Part shown: one piece after another, positions 7,523-17,400 of the stretch
Layout of the letters: each line of letters begins with the position of its first letter
Position numbering within the stretch: position 1 is the first letter of the stretch
Origin: JAZDRH01 sp047470865
GTDB taxonomy: Bacteria; Pseudomonadota; Gammaproteobacteria; Pseudomonadales; Pseudomonadaceae
Length of the DNA stretch: 64,000 nucleotides
Direction of reading: 5' to 3'
NCBI RefSeq assembly: GCF_047470865.1
Contig: NZ_JAZDRH010000008.1
Coordinates: 1-64,000, forward strand
Program-made: the position numbers and the translations under genes
The notes under the pieces: model-generated
The model's input: the letters and a program-made list of their open reading frames with translations, nothing else
Databases searched by the model: none
Told to the model about the DNA's origin: nothing

Positions 7523-8968
7523 TTGAAACTAATACCAGTTATTTTGTCAGGTGGAGTAGGAACTCGACTCTGGCCAGTTTCGCGTAAGGCACACCCTAAG
7601 CCATTTATGAATCTTCCAGATGGTGAAAACCTTCTTAGTAAAACATTCAAGCGCGCTTGTGCGCTTAATAATGTTACCGAAATACTGACGGTAACCAATA
7701 AAGAGCTTTTCTTTAAAACCGAAGATGAATACAACAAGGCCAATGAGCGCAACTGCTCGCTTAAATATATTTTAGAGCCCTTTGGTCGTAATACGGCCGC
7801 AGCTGTTGCCACCGCTGCTCTTCAGGTGCAGGAAATCCACGGTGATGATGCCCAGATTTTAGTTTTAGCTGCTGACCACTTAATTAAAGACGAAGCTAAG
7901 TTTGGTCAAGCAGTTGCCAAGGCACAAGTACTTGCTGGGCAAGGTTGGCATGTGACCTTTGGAATCGAGCCAGAATACCCAGAAACAGGCTTTGGTTACA
8001 TTGAGGCTGACGCAAGCAAGTCACTTGAAGGTGGCTTTGAAGTGACATGCTTTGTTGAAAAACCAGACTTGGATACCGCCAAGCAATATGTTAGTGCAGG
8101 CAACTACTATTGGAACTCAGGAATGTTCTGCTTCAGGGTGGGTACGCTATTACAAGACCTTGAAAAGCATGCGCCAGAGATTCTGTCTAAAACCCGTAAA
8201 ACGATTAGTGCATCAACAACAAGTAATAACGATAATACGGTACTTCACCTTGACGCAGACAGCTTTGCCACGGTGCCTGATACCTCAATTGATTACGCAC
8301 TGATGGAGCGCTCAAGTAAAGTTGCAATGGTACCGTGCAACATCGGCTGGAGTGATATTGGTTCATGGAATGCGATGAGTGAGCTGGTAGCAGAAGATGA
8401 CATTCAAAACCGTCTCGTAGGTGAAGTCCTCACCATAAATTCCAGTAACAACTACGTGCACTCTCCTAAGCGCTTAGCGGCATTGGTCGGGGTTAAAGAT
8501 TTAATTGTTATAGATACTGAAGACGCGCTGCTTGTTGCCCATAAAGACGAAGCGCAAAATGTTGGTTTAATTGCTAAAGAGCTTAAGACTCGACAGCACG
8601 AAGCCCACTTGCTACACCAAACTGTTCACCGCCCATGGGGAACCTATACCACCCTAGAAGAAGGTGAGCGCTTCAAAATCAAGCGCATCGAAGTCAAACC
8701 CGGTGCCTCGTTATCTCTGCAAATGCATCACCACCGCAGTGAGCACTGGATTGTCGTCAGCGGTATGGCAAAAGTAATTAATGATGTGAAGTCGTTCTAC
8801 CTCAACACAAACGAATCAACTTTTATTTCTGCCGGTCACAGGCATCGTTTGGAAAACCCTGGTGTCATCGACCTAGTCATGATTGAAGTGCAAAGTGGTG
8901 ATTACTTAGGTGAGGATGACATTGTACGCTTTGAAGACATTTATGGTCGGGTTGATGCAAATGAATGA
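7523..8968 (+). CDS. manC: Mannose-1-phosphate guanylyltransferase / mannose-6-phosphate isomerase
   Basis: A 481-residue bifunctional enzyme of normal length making GDP-mannose from mannose-1-phosphate and interconverting fructose-6-P and mannose-6-P. The N-terminal nucleotidyltransferase begins VILSGGVGTRLWPVSRKAHP (GTP-binding signature); FVEKPD and the GWSDIGSW segment follow. The C-terminal cupin isomerase (about 350-480) shows RPWGTYTTLEEG and MHHHRSEHWIVVSG with metal-binding histidines. Translation begins at TTG, supported by AGGAGG five bases upstream. It overlaps manB by 8 bases. First gene of the polysaccharide cluster; equivalent to WbpW/AlgA/CpsB. Confidence 0.95.
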   Translation: MKLIPVILSGGVGTRLWPVSRKAHPKPFMNLPDGENLLSKTFKRACALNNVTEILTVTNKELFFKTEDEYNKANERNCSLKYILEPFGRNTAAAVATAALQVQEIHGDDAQILVLAADHLIKDEAKFGQAVAKAQVLAGQGWHVTFGIEPEYPETGFGYIEADASKSLEGGFEVTCFVEKPDLDTAKQYVSAGNYYWNSGMFCFRVGTLLQDLEKHAPEILSKTRKTISASTTSNNDNTVLHLDADSFATVPDTSIDYALMERSSKVAMVPCNIGWSDIGSWNAMSELVAEDDIQNRLVGEVLTINSSNNYVHSPKRLAALVGVKDLIVIDTEDALLVAHKDEAQNVGLIAKELKTRQHEAHLLHQTVHRPWGTYTTLEEGERFKIKRIEVKPGASLSLQMHHHRSEHWIVVSGMAKVINDVKSFYLNTNESTFISAGHRHRLENPGVIDLVMIEVQSGDYLGEDDIVRFEDIYGRVDANE

Positions 8969-10313
8969 ACTGACCTGTTTTAAGGCCTACGATATTCGCG
9001 GCAAAGTACCGGAACAATTAAACGAAGACATCACCTACGGTATTGGCCGCGCCTTAGTGGCCGAACTGGGTGGCAACAGCTACGTGGTCGGCCGCGATAT
9101 GCGCCTAGAAAGCCCGGCGTTGGCGCAAGCGCTCATTAATGGCCTTACCGATGCCGGCGCCAATGTCATTGATATCGGTCTGTGCGGCACGGAAGAAGTG
9201 TATTTTGCTACCAGCCACTATCAGGCGGATGGTGGCATTATGGTAACTGCCAGCCATAACCCCAAAGGCTACAACGGCATGAAGCTGGTGCGTGAAGGTT
9301 CACGCCCCATCAGTGGCGACAGCGGTCTGAATGCAATTCGTGATCGTGTTGCCAATAATAAGTTGGGTGAACCAGCCAGTAATAAAGGCCAGGTTCATCA
9401 CAACGCTGATAAAGCAGCCTACTTGCAGCATCTTCTTGGCTATGTAAACACCGCCAATTTAAAGCCGCTGAAAATATTGGCCGACCCCGGCAATGGTGCC
9501 GCCGGCCCGGTCATTCAGGCCTTACAAAATCTGCTGCCTTTGCAATGGGTGTTGATTAACACAGAGCCAGATGGCGAATTCCCCAACGGGGTTCCTAACC
9601 CATTGTTGCCGGAAAACCGTGAACTAACCCAAAAAGCCTTGCTGGAAAACCAGTGTGATATGGCGCTGGCATGGGATGGTGACTTTGATCGTTGCTTCTT
9701 CTTCGATGCCAACGGCCGCTTTATCGAAGGCTATTACCTTGTGGGTTTGCTGGCCGAAATGCTGTTAAAAAAACACCCTGGCAGCAAAATTATTCATGAC
9801 CCGCGCTTAACCTGGAACACCATTAACCAGGTGCAACAGGCGGGTGGTATTGCTGTACAAAGCAAAACTGGGCATGCCTTTATTAAAGAACGCATGCGCA
9901 GTGAAGATGCCATATACGGCGGTGAAATGAGTGCCCATCATTACTTCCGAGATTTCTTCTACTGCGATAGTGGCATGATCCCGTGGTTACTGGTCGCCGA
10001 ACTGATGAGTACCAGCGACAAAACACTGGCTGAATTAGTGGACGAACGTATGGCAGCCTATCCCTGCAGCGGTGAAATTAACTTCACTGTCGCCAACAGT
10101 AACGAAGTGCTGAAAAGGGTAGAAACTTACTACGTCAACCAAAAACCGGTAACAGACCGCACTGATGGCCTGAGCATGGAGTTTGCCGAATGGCGTATTA
10201 ACCTGCGTGCCTCTAATACTGAACCCTTACTGCGGCTCAATATTGAAACCCGCGCTAATCCGGCATTACTACAACAAAAAGTGGCGGAAGCCACGGCATT
10301 AATACAAGGTTGA
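8961..10313 (+). CDS. manB: Phosphomannomutase
   Basis: A 450-residue alpha-D-phosphohexomutase close to enterobacterial CpsG/ManB, converting mannose-6-P to mannose-1-P for ManC. Visible sites: the N-terminal FKAYDIRGKVPEQ, the phosphoserine loop VTASHNPKGYNG (about residues 92-103), the metal loop DGDFDRCF and the sugar loop GGEMSAHHYFRD, ending with SNTEPLLRLN. The start at 8961 (MNELTCFKAYDIRG) fits the family; a longer GTG-initiated frame would extend into manC without family support. GC content rises here compared with manC. Confidence 0.95.
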   Translation: MNELTCFKAYDIRGKVPEQLNEDITYGIGRALVAELGGNSYVVGRDMRLESPALAQALINGLTDAGANVIDIGLCGTEEVYFATSHYQADGGIMVTASHNPKGYNGMKLVREGSRPISGDSGLNAIRDRVANNKLGEPASNKGQVHHNADKAAYLQHLLGYVNTANLKPLKILADPGNGAAGPVIQALQNLLPLQWVLINTEPDGEFPNGVPNPLLPENRELTQKALLENQCDMALAWDGDFDRCFFFDANGRFIEGYYLVGLLAEMLLKKHPGSKIIHDPRLTWNTINQVQQAGGIAVQSKTGHAFIKERMRSEDAIYGGEMSAHHYFRDFFYCDSGMIPWLLVAELMSTSDKTLAELVDERMAAYPCSGEINFTVANSNEVLKRVETYYVNQKPVTDRTDGLSMEFAEWRINLRASNTEPLLRLNIETRANPALLQQKVAEATALIQG

Positions 10314-10314
10314 T

Positions 10315-11109
10315 ATGTTTACTTATATGCGCAATCTCTGGGCCTACCGTGGGTTTGTATCGTCATCCATTCGCAACGAGTTTGCTGCGCGTTTTGCCCG
10401 TAGTCGCCTAGGTGGCTTATGGATGATCATTCATCCGTTGGCACAAGTTGCTATTTACGCCCTGATATTATCCAACGTACTGGCCGCCAAGTTACCCGGC
10501 ATTGATAATCCCTATGCTTACGCACTGTACTTAACCGCGGGTATTACTGCCTGGAGCTTGTTTGCCGAAATAGTAGGGCGCTGTCTTACGCTGTTTATAG
10601 ACAACGGCAATCTGATGAAAAAAATGCGTTTCCCCCGCATAACCATGCCTGCTATTACCACGGGCTCCTGCTTGCTGAATTACAGCCTGCTGCTGCTTTC
10701 AGTGCTGGTGGTATTTGCTTTGTTGGGCCATACGCCCGGTATAGAAGCCCTGTGGTTATTTCCACTAACGATAATCACCGTCATGCTGGCACTGGGAGTA
10801 GGGTTAATTCTGGGCGTTATTAACGTATTTGTGCGTGATATTGGGCAGGTAACCCCCATTGTTATACAAACGCTGTTCTGGTTTACGCCTATTGTGTATC
10901 CGCTGGAAATTGTACCGGACTCACTACAAAGCGTTATTGCCTACAATCCCATGCTGCCCATCGTCAGCGCTTACCACGACATCTTGGTGTTTGGAAAAAC
11001 ACCGGCCATGGAACCCATGCTGATAACCTTTACCGTAGCTGCCGTTTTACTGCTGGTAAGCCTGTTTATGTTCCGCCGGGCAGCCCCGGAAATGGTGGAT
11101 GCGCTATGA
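10315..11109 (+). CDS. wzm: Polysaccharide ABC transporter permease Wzm
   Basis: A 264-residue ABC-2 type permease with about six membrane segments and the N-terminal FAARFARSRLGGLWMIIHPL motif of the Wzm/KpsM group. It forms the inner-membrane channel with Wzt that exports lipid-linked O antigen or capsule glycan. It starts one base after the manB stop and overlaps wzt by 4 bases. It belongs to the same GC-rich block as manB, wzt and the methyltransferase. Together with gmd and rmd downstream this resembles the Pseudomonas common polysaccharide antigen system. Confidence 0.92.
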   Translation: MFTYMRNLWAYRGFVSSSIRNEFAARFARSRLGGLWMIIHPLAQVAIYALILSNVLAAKLPGIDNPYAYALYLTAGITAWSLFAEIVGRCLTLFIDNGNLMKKMRFPRITMPAITTGSCLLNYSLLLLSVLVVFALLGHTPGIEALWLFPLTIITVMLALGVGLILGVINVFVRDIGQVTPIVIQTLFWFTPIVYPLEIVPDSLQSVIAYNPMLPIVSAYHDILVFGKTPAMEPMLITFTVAAVLLLVSLFMFRRAAPEMVDAL

Positions 11110-12323
11110 CCCTGTTAAGCGTACAAAATCTGGGCAAAGCCTACCGCAGTTACCATTCCGAATGGCAACGCTTTGCCAGCTGGTTTGGTATTAAATCGCG
11201 CCCAAGGGAAGAGCACTGGGTACTGCGGCATGTCAGTTTTGAAATTCGGCCCGGCGAAGCCATTGGCATAATGGGCCAGAACGGTGCAGGTAAATCCACC
11301 CTGCTGAAAATGATAGCCGGTACGCTGCAGCCAACAGAAGGCAGCGTACATATTAACGGTCGCATTGCCGCCATTCTTGAACTGGGCATGGGCTTTAACC
11401 CCGAACTGACAGGGCGGCAAAACGTACTGCACTCAGCCGGGTTAATGGGCTATGGCCATGACCATATTATGCAAGCCATGCCCGACATTGAAGCCTTTGC
11501 TGAAATAGGCGAATACTTCGACCAGCCGGTACGAACCTACTCCAGCGGTATGCAGGTTCGCGTCGCGTTTGCTGTAGCCACCGCTTTCCGGCCAGAAATT
11601 TTAATTGTGGATGAAGCGCTGTCGGTAGGCGACAGCTACTTTCAGCACAAAAGCTTTGAACGCATTCGCCAGTTTCAGGAACAAGGCACAACCCTGCTGA
11701 TTGTTACCCACGACCCATCATCCATTCTTACCCTGTGCGATCGCACCTTACTGCTGGAAAATGGCACTGTAATTAAAGACGGCCCGCCGCAAGAAGTGAT
11801 CGACCTGTACAACGCCATTATTGCGGAAAAAGAAAACAGCACCGTGCAAGTAAAGCGTCTGGACGATGGCAGTGCCCAAACCGTATCGGGAAGTGGCGAA
11901 GCAAAAATAACCGAAGTAAGTCTGCGCAACAGTAACCACGAACCGGTGGAATACATTGCCGTAGGCGAACCCGTAACTCTGTGCGTTAACGTCACGGTAG
12001 AACAAGACATCCCAGAATTGGTCCTAGGCTACCTGATAAAAGACCGCCTGGGCCGCCAGGTTTACGGCACCAACACGCACCACCTGAAACAAACCCAACA
12101 CAACCTGAATACCGGCGAAACCCTGCAATACCGTTTCAGTTTCCCTATGGCACTAGGCCTGGGTTCCTATTCCGTAACGGTGGCGCTGCATACCGCCGAC
12201 ACTCATCTTGAACGCAATTATCACTGGCTGGATATGGCCTTGCTGTTCAATGTAGTTAACCCTGTGCACCCGCCATTTGTGGGTGTAGCATGGATGCCTC
12301 CTGAATTGGAGTGTGCCCGATGA
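11106..12323 (+). CDS. wzt: Polysaccharide ABC transporter ATPase Wzt with C-terminal glycan-binding domain
   Basis: A 405-residue protein. Residues 1-240 are the ATPase: Walker A GQNGAGKSTLLK (about 57-68), the TagH/KpsT-type ILELGMGFNPELTGRQN, signature YSSGMQVRVAFA and Walker B ILIVDEALSVGD. Residues about 255-400 are a beta-sandwich Wzt C-terminal domain (ITEVSLRNSNHEPVEYIAVG; GYLIKDRLGRQVYGTN). In E. coli O9a-type systems this domain recognises the capped non-reducing end before export. That implies a terminally modified polymer here, and the next gene encodes a methyltransferase. It ends in an ATGA overlap with that gene. Confidence 0.93.
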   Translation: MTLLSVQNLGKAYRSYHSEWQRFASWFGIKSRPREEHWVLRHVSFEIRPGEAIGIMGQNGAGKSTLLKMIAGTLQPTEGSVHINGRIAAILELGMGFNPELTGRQNVLHSAGLMGYGHDHIMQAMPDIEAFAEIGEYFDQPVRTYSSGMQVRVAFAVATAFRPEILIVDEALSVGDSYFQHKSFERIRQFQEQGTTLLIVTHDPSSILTLCDRTLLLENGTVIKDGPPQEVIDLYNAIIAEKENSTVQVKRLDDGSAQTVSGSGEAKITEVSLRNSNHEPVEYIAVGEPVTLCVNVTVEQDIPELVLGYLIKDRLGRQVYGTNTHHLKQTQHNLNTGETLQYRFSFPMALGLGSYSVTVALHTADTHLERNYHWLDMALLFNVVNPVHPPFVGVAWMPPELECAR

Positions 12324-14455
12324 GTTCCGGATTTTATCGCGCCTTTGAAGACCGTCACCGTGGTTCGCGAGAACTGATACTGGGCCGGTTGGAAGTGTAT
12401 TTGCCCTTTATTGAAACATTGAAGGCATGGCATACGCCCTGTACCGCGCTTGACCTCGGTTGCGGGCGGGGCGAGTGGCTGCAGCTGTTGCAAAATAATG
12501 ACGTGCAAGCCCGTGGCGTTGATCTGGACGAAGGCATGTTACAAGCCTGTCACGAATTGAACCTGCAAGCCGAGCAGGGCGATGCAATAGCCGCGTTACA
12601 AGCCCTGCCCGATAACAGCCTGAGCGTAGTATCGGGTTTTCACATTGTAGAGCACATTGAATTTTCACAGGTTCAGCAAATAGCAGAAGAAGCCCTGCGC
12701 GTATTAAAACCCGGTGGGCTGCTGATTCTGGAAACCCCCAACGCCGAAAACCTGGTGGTAGGTACACACAACTTTTACCTGGACCCAACCCACATCAGAC
12801 CGGTGCCCCATATTTTGCTGGCTTTTGTTACCGAGTTGGCAGGTTTTGCAAGAAATAAAGTACTGCGCCTGCAGGAAGACCCAGCCTTATACCAGCTGCA
12901 GCGGCCGGGGTTAATTCAGGTATTAGCTGGTGTAAGCCCCGACTACGCCGTAGTAGCCCAAAAGCCGGCTACTGATGAACTGATGCAAGATTTCGACCCA
13001 ATGTTTGCAGTGGAATACGGCATTTCCATTAACCACATAGCAGAACGCTACGAACAAGCACTGCAAACCGAACTGAACGAGATAAAGCACCGCATGGAAG
13101 AGTTAGCTCAAAAAGAACAAAGGCTGCGCGATACACTGGTTGAAACCGCCGAACGTGTTATGGCTATTGATCAGAATAACCAAAACCTTACCCCGGAACT
13201 GTACAAAGCCGAATTACGTGCTGTACAGCTGGAAACCCTTAGCGAACAACTGCGCCAACAATTGTTGCAGGCAACCCAGCGACTCTATCAGGAAGAGGCC
13301 CGCACCCGGCAGGAAGAAAACCGCGCCCGCAAGGCTGAAACTGAACTGCGTGAAATCAGTACACGCACCGCTCAGCTGGAAGCGCGCTACGAAATTGCAC
13401 AAAACCAGCAACAACTGCAAAACGAACAGCAAAACCAGCTTAATCAACAACTGTTGGCTCAAACCCAGCGCATACAAGAACTGCAATACCAGCTTCATAT
13501 CAGTGAAAAACAATTGGCGGAAACCGCCAAAGAAATTGCTCAACTTTCTGACCAACTAGCCGAAGCTACTGATTGTATCGCGCAACTAAAAAATCAGGCC
13601 GAAACCGATGCAGAAACCTGGGCCAAGCAACTTACCGAAAAACTGGCGGAACAAGCCACTGCATTAGAGGCGCAGTATGCAGAACAGCTGAATAGCACAA
13701 CAGAACAATTCAACCAGCAACTGGAGCACACCACCCAGCAGCTGAACGAATCACTCGGTAACGCACACAATTGGTATATGCGCGCTACTGAACTGGAAGC
13801 CGAGCTGAACAGCACAAAAGACGAACTGCACAACGTACACCAGGCCAACCATCAGCATTGGACACAACTGCAGGAATCGTTAGGCAACGCCCATCACTGG
13901 TACCTGCGTGCTACCGAAGCCGAGCAACACCATGCAGCAGCCCAACAACGCATCAACGACTTACTACACAGCACCTCATGGAAAATTACTGCACCATTGC
14001 GTGGGCTTCGTCGCTTAATAGCCTGGCTGTTAGCCTTACCTTTTCGTGCCATAAAAGCCCTGCTGCGACCGGTGCTAAGCAGAGCAATTCGCTTTGCACT
14101 AAACCGCCCCGCATTGCGGCAACGTTGGGCAAACCGCTTGCGTAAATACCCTAAGGTGTTTGCTCACCTGAGACAGTTTGCGATTAACCGAGGGCTTGTG
14201 GTCGAACCAGCAATGCCCACGTTTGCTTCTGTGCAAGAGTCGGCGCCAGTGCAAACGGCACAAATTTCGGTAGCTTCAGTAGCTAGACAGAAACAAGAAA
14301 CTACTAATATTCCACTGATGGAAAACCATATCACTAGACATAGTGAAGGTTATTATTTGAACTTTGATCGAAATGAAGATGGTAATGTTACAGTTGATCA
14401 GATTCTTTCTGGTATCCGTCGTGAGCTTATTGATTACCGGGAGGAATCAGAATAA
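12320..14455 (+). CDS. SAM methyltransferase fused to long coiled coil (possible chain-terminator/ruler)
   Basis: 711 residues from the ATG overlapping the wzt stop. Residues about 40-200 are a class I methyltransferase (motif I ALDLGCGRGEWLQ at 43-55; GVDLDEGML; VSGFHIVEHIEF; LKPGGLLILETPN). About 240-545 is Gln/Glu/Ala-rich coiled coil with repeated ESLGNAHNWYMRATE-like units. About 550-610 is a basic amphipathic segment (SWKITAPLRGLRRLIAWLL), possibly membrane-binding. A short AT-rich tail (from about 14280) has different base composition. The architecture recalls WbdD, whose methyltransferase caps O9a chains and whose coiled coil sets length, but no kinase domain is seen. The role is inferred from architecture and from the Wzt C-terminal domain. 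Confidence 0.8.
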   Translation: MSSGFYRAFEDRHRGSRELILGRLEVYLPFIETLKAWHTPCTALDLGCGRGEWLQLLQNNDVQARGVDLDEGMLQACHELNLQAEQGDAIAALQALPDNSLSVVSGFHIVEHIEFSQVQQIAEEALRVLKPGGLLILETPNAENLVVGTHNFYLDPTHIRPVPHILLAFVTELAGFARNKVLRLQEDPALYQLQRPGLIQVLAGVSPDYAVVAQKPATDELMQDFDPMFAVEYGISINHIAERYEQALQTELNEIKHRMEELAQKEQRLRDTLVETAERVMAIDQNNQNLTPELYKAELRAVQLETLSEQLRQQLLQATQRLYQEEARTRQEENRARKAETELREISTRTAQLEARYEIAQNQQQLQNEQQNQLNQQLLAQTQRIQELQYQLHISEKQLAETAKEIAQLSDQLAEATDCIAQLKNQAETDAETWAKQLTEKLAEQATALEAQYAEQLNSTTEQFNQQLEHTTQQLNESLGNAHNWYMRATELEAELNSTKDELHNVHQANHQHWTQLQESLGNAHHWYLRATEAEQHHAAAQQRINDLLHSTSWKITAPLRGLRRLIAWLLALPFRAIKALLRPVLSRAIRFALNRPALRQRWANRLRKYPKVFAHLRQFAINRGLVVEPAMPTFASVQESAPVQTAQISVASVARQKQETTNIPLMENHITRHSEGYYLNFDRNEDGNVTVDQILSGIRRELIDYREESE

Positions 14456-17400
14456 TGAATAATAATAAGCATTTTCCAGAAAGCTTTACTGGATTGCGAG
14501 TAGCTGTGCTGGCTGCTATGCCAACTACTGGTGTTATCGGTGGTGCAGAAAGATTTTATGACGGTTTAGTTGGTGGCTTGAATAAACTTGGTTGTAAAGC
14601 TGAGATTATTTCAATTCCTGCAGATGAGCCTGATTTTGAATCTATTATCGACAACTATGATCGTTGTGCCAAGCTTGACCTGTCTGAATTTGATGTGGTT
14701 ATTTCAACAAAAGCTCCTACCTATGTTGTAGACCACCCTAATCATGTTCTTTATCTTGTGCATACCGTCAGAGTTTTTGATGATATGTTTGAACGTGTAT
14801 TTAATAATCCAACGAAAGTGCATTATGAGCAACGAGCCAAAATTCATGCCCGCGATTTTGCAGCATTGAGTAAAGTTAAAGCTCGTTTTGCCATTGGCCA
14901 TGAAGTGGCGGAACGACTCTTTCGCTGGAGAGGCCTCAATGCTGAAGTATTGCATCCTCCGCTAGGATTCTCGGAATTCAAGTGTAATAAATCTGAGGAC
15001 TATTTTTTCTTACCAGGTCGTCTACATGATTGGAAGCGTGTCGATCTTGTAATAAAAGCAATATTGCAATCGAAATTACCAATGCGGCTAAAAATCGCTG
15101 GAACTGGTGAGGCTGAAGCAAAATTAAAAGATATAGCGAATGGCGATCCACGAATAGAATTCTTGGGTCGTATTGATGATGCTAATTTGGTTGAGCTTTA
15201 TTCGCGCTGTATTGCTGTTCCATTTACACCAGTTCATGAGGATTATGGCTATATTACACTTGAGGCTTTTGCCAGTAAAAAGCCAGTTATTACGTGTAAT
15301 GATTCTGGTGAGCCAGCACGAATAGTTGAAAATGGTTTATCGGGCTTAATTTGTAATCCGGATCCGTTTCAGATCTGTCAGGCAATGGAGTACTTATTCA
15401 CTAATCGTGAAAGTTCAGCAAGCATGGGTGATCGTGGTTTTACCTGGGTTTCAGGCATGGATTGGTCTCGAGTTGCTAGTAAGCTACTAAAAGCGGCGCT
15501 TGAGGAAAAAAAAGAGCATAACGATATTAAGCAAGTTGATAAAAAGCTTAAAGTGGCAGTATTTGATATGCAGCCAATAGATCCTCCTGTTGGTGGTGGT
15601 CGTCTAAGGTTGTTAGGACTGTACCATAACTTAGGCGATAATATCGACTGCACCTATGTTGGTAGCTATGACTGGCCGGGTGAAAGTTTCCGACAGCATC
15701 ATATTACTTCCGGATTGCAAGAAATTGATGTCCCGCTTAGTGAAAAGCATCATAAGGCGGCTAGAGAATTATCTTCTCGAGCTGGTGGAAAAACAGTCAT
15801 TGATATTTCATTCAGCAAGCTCGGGAATCTATCGTCCGACTATTTGAAAATCGCGCGGGAAAATATCAAGGTAGCAGATGTTGTTGTTTTTTCTCATCCG
15901 TGGGTATATCCCTTACTTGAACATGATATTCGGCCAGGGCAAACGGTTATATATGATTCGCAAAATGTAGAGGGCTTCTTAAGAGCTCAACTACTTGACG
16001 AAGCTAATTCGGTTGAATCAGAACTCTTGCGCAATGTGATTGAAGATGAGTTGAATTTGTGCCGACGGGCTGACATTGTTTTTGTGTGTTCTTATGAAGA
16101 TGGTTTGAGGTTTAATCGTCTTTATAGGATAAATGCATCTAAGTTGCGCCTTGTACCAAATGGCGTAATGGCTTTCTCATACGATCCCCCTGATCAGACT
16201 AAACGTTTACAAGCTAAGCAGACACTTCATATTCAAGACTGGCGGCTGGTAGCGGTTTTCATAGGCAGTGCATACGGGCCAAATGTTGAAGCTGCAAATT
16301 TTATTATTGATGATATTGCCCCTAATGCACCTGATGTTTTATTTGTAATTGCTGGTGGGGTTGGCAGTCAGGTTGCAGCAAATCGTAATAACATTCATAT
16401 AACTGGAATGCTTAGTGAAGAAGAAAAGGCATTGTGGCTCACTGCATCGGATATAGCCATTAATCCAATGTTTTCAGGATCAGGCACCAATATAAAGATG
16501 TTTGATTTTATGGCATTTTCATTACCTGTTATTACAACACCTACAGGTGCAAGAGGAATAGATGTCGGCACCACGAGTCCATTTTTGGTTGCTTCTAATG
16601 GATTGTCATCATTTTTAGAGTGTATTATTAAGCTAAGTGATGAGGCGGTGCGACAGACTGTGGGGTGTAGCGCAAGAAAGTTTGTTGAGAATAACTATGC
16701 TTGGGAGCGTATTAGCCATAGGGTAGGTAAGATAGTTGCTAATAGGCACGTTTATGTCAAACAACCGTTGCCTTTATTTTCTCTTGTTCTAGTAATATCT
16801 GATAGTTATGGAGAGTTTGAAAATTTAATTCGTTCGATTTCCGGGCAAATTGATCGTGATTTTGAGTTGATTATAGTTGATTTAAACTCTCAATATAATT
16901 CTTCAGTATGTAATGGTTTTGGTTTTCCTGTTAAATATCTAAACCTACCGTATTTGAGTCATGGAGCAGCTAGAAATGCAGGGGCAGAATCTGCCTCTGG
17001 CAAGTTTATTGTTTTACTTGATAGTGATTTTTGTCCGGATGATTATTGGCTTCTAAATTTACGATCTCTAGTTTCTGTCGCTAAAGAAAATCAAAATCTA
17101 ATTGCTTGGGTTCCGTCTTCCTGTAATGGGGGTGGCTTATCTCCATTAAATATAATGATCAGGCAAGACGCGTTATTCTTGGCTAAAGGGTTTGATGGTA
17201 ACGAAATTATTGATCTCGAAGACCCTAATGCATTTTTATCTCGCTTGCGTATGTTAGGTAGTATTTCTCACACCCATTTCCTGGACTCCAGTGTTAGAGG
17301 TAATAGTGGGCGATTACGTATTGCCATGATGTCTACATTTGGTCATAAGTGCGGCATAGGAGAATATTCCTCTTCATTAGTAAAGTGCTTTCGGGACATG

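Noticed and set aside
13140..13559. Alternative frames inside the methyltransferase-coiled-coil gene
   Set aside because: Repetitive CAA/CAG/GAA codons keep several frames open by chance; the coiled-coil frame continues from a clear methyltransferase.
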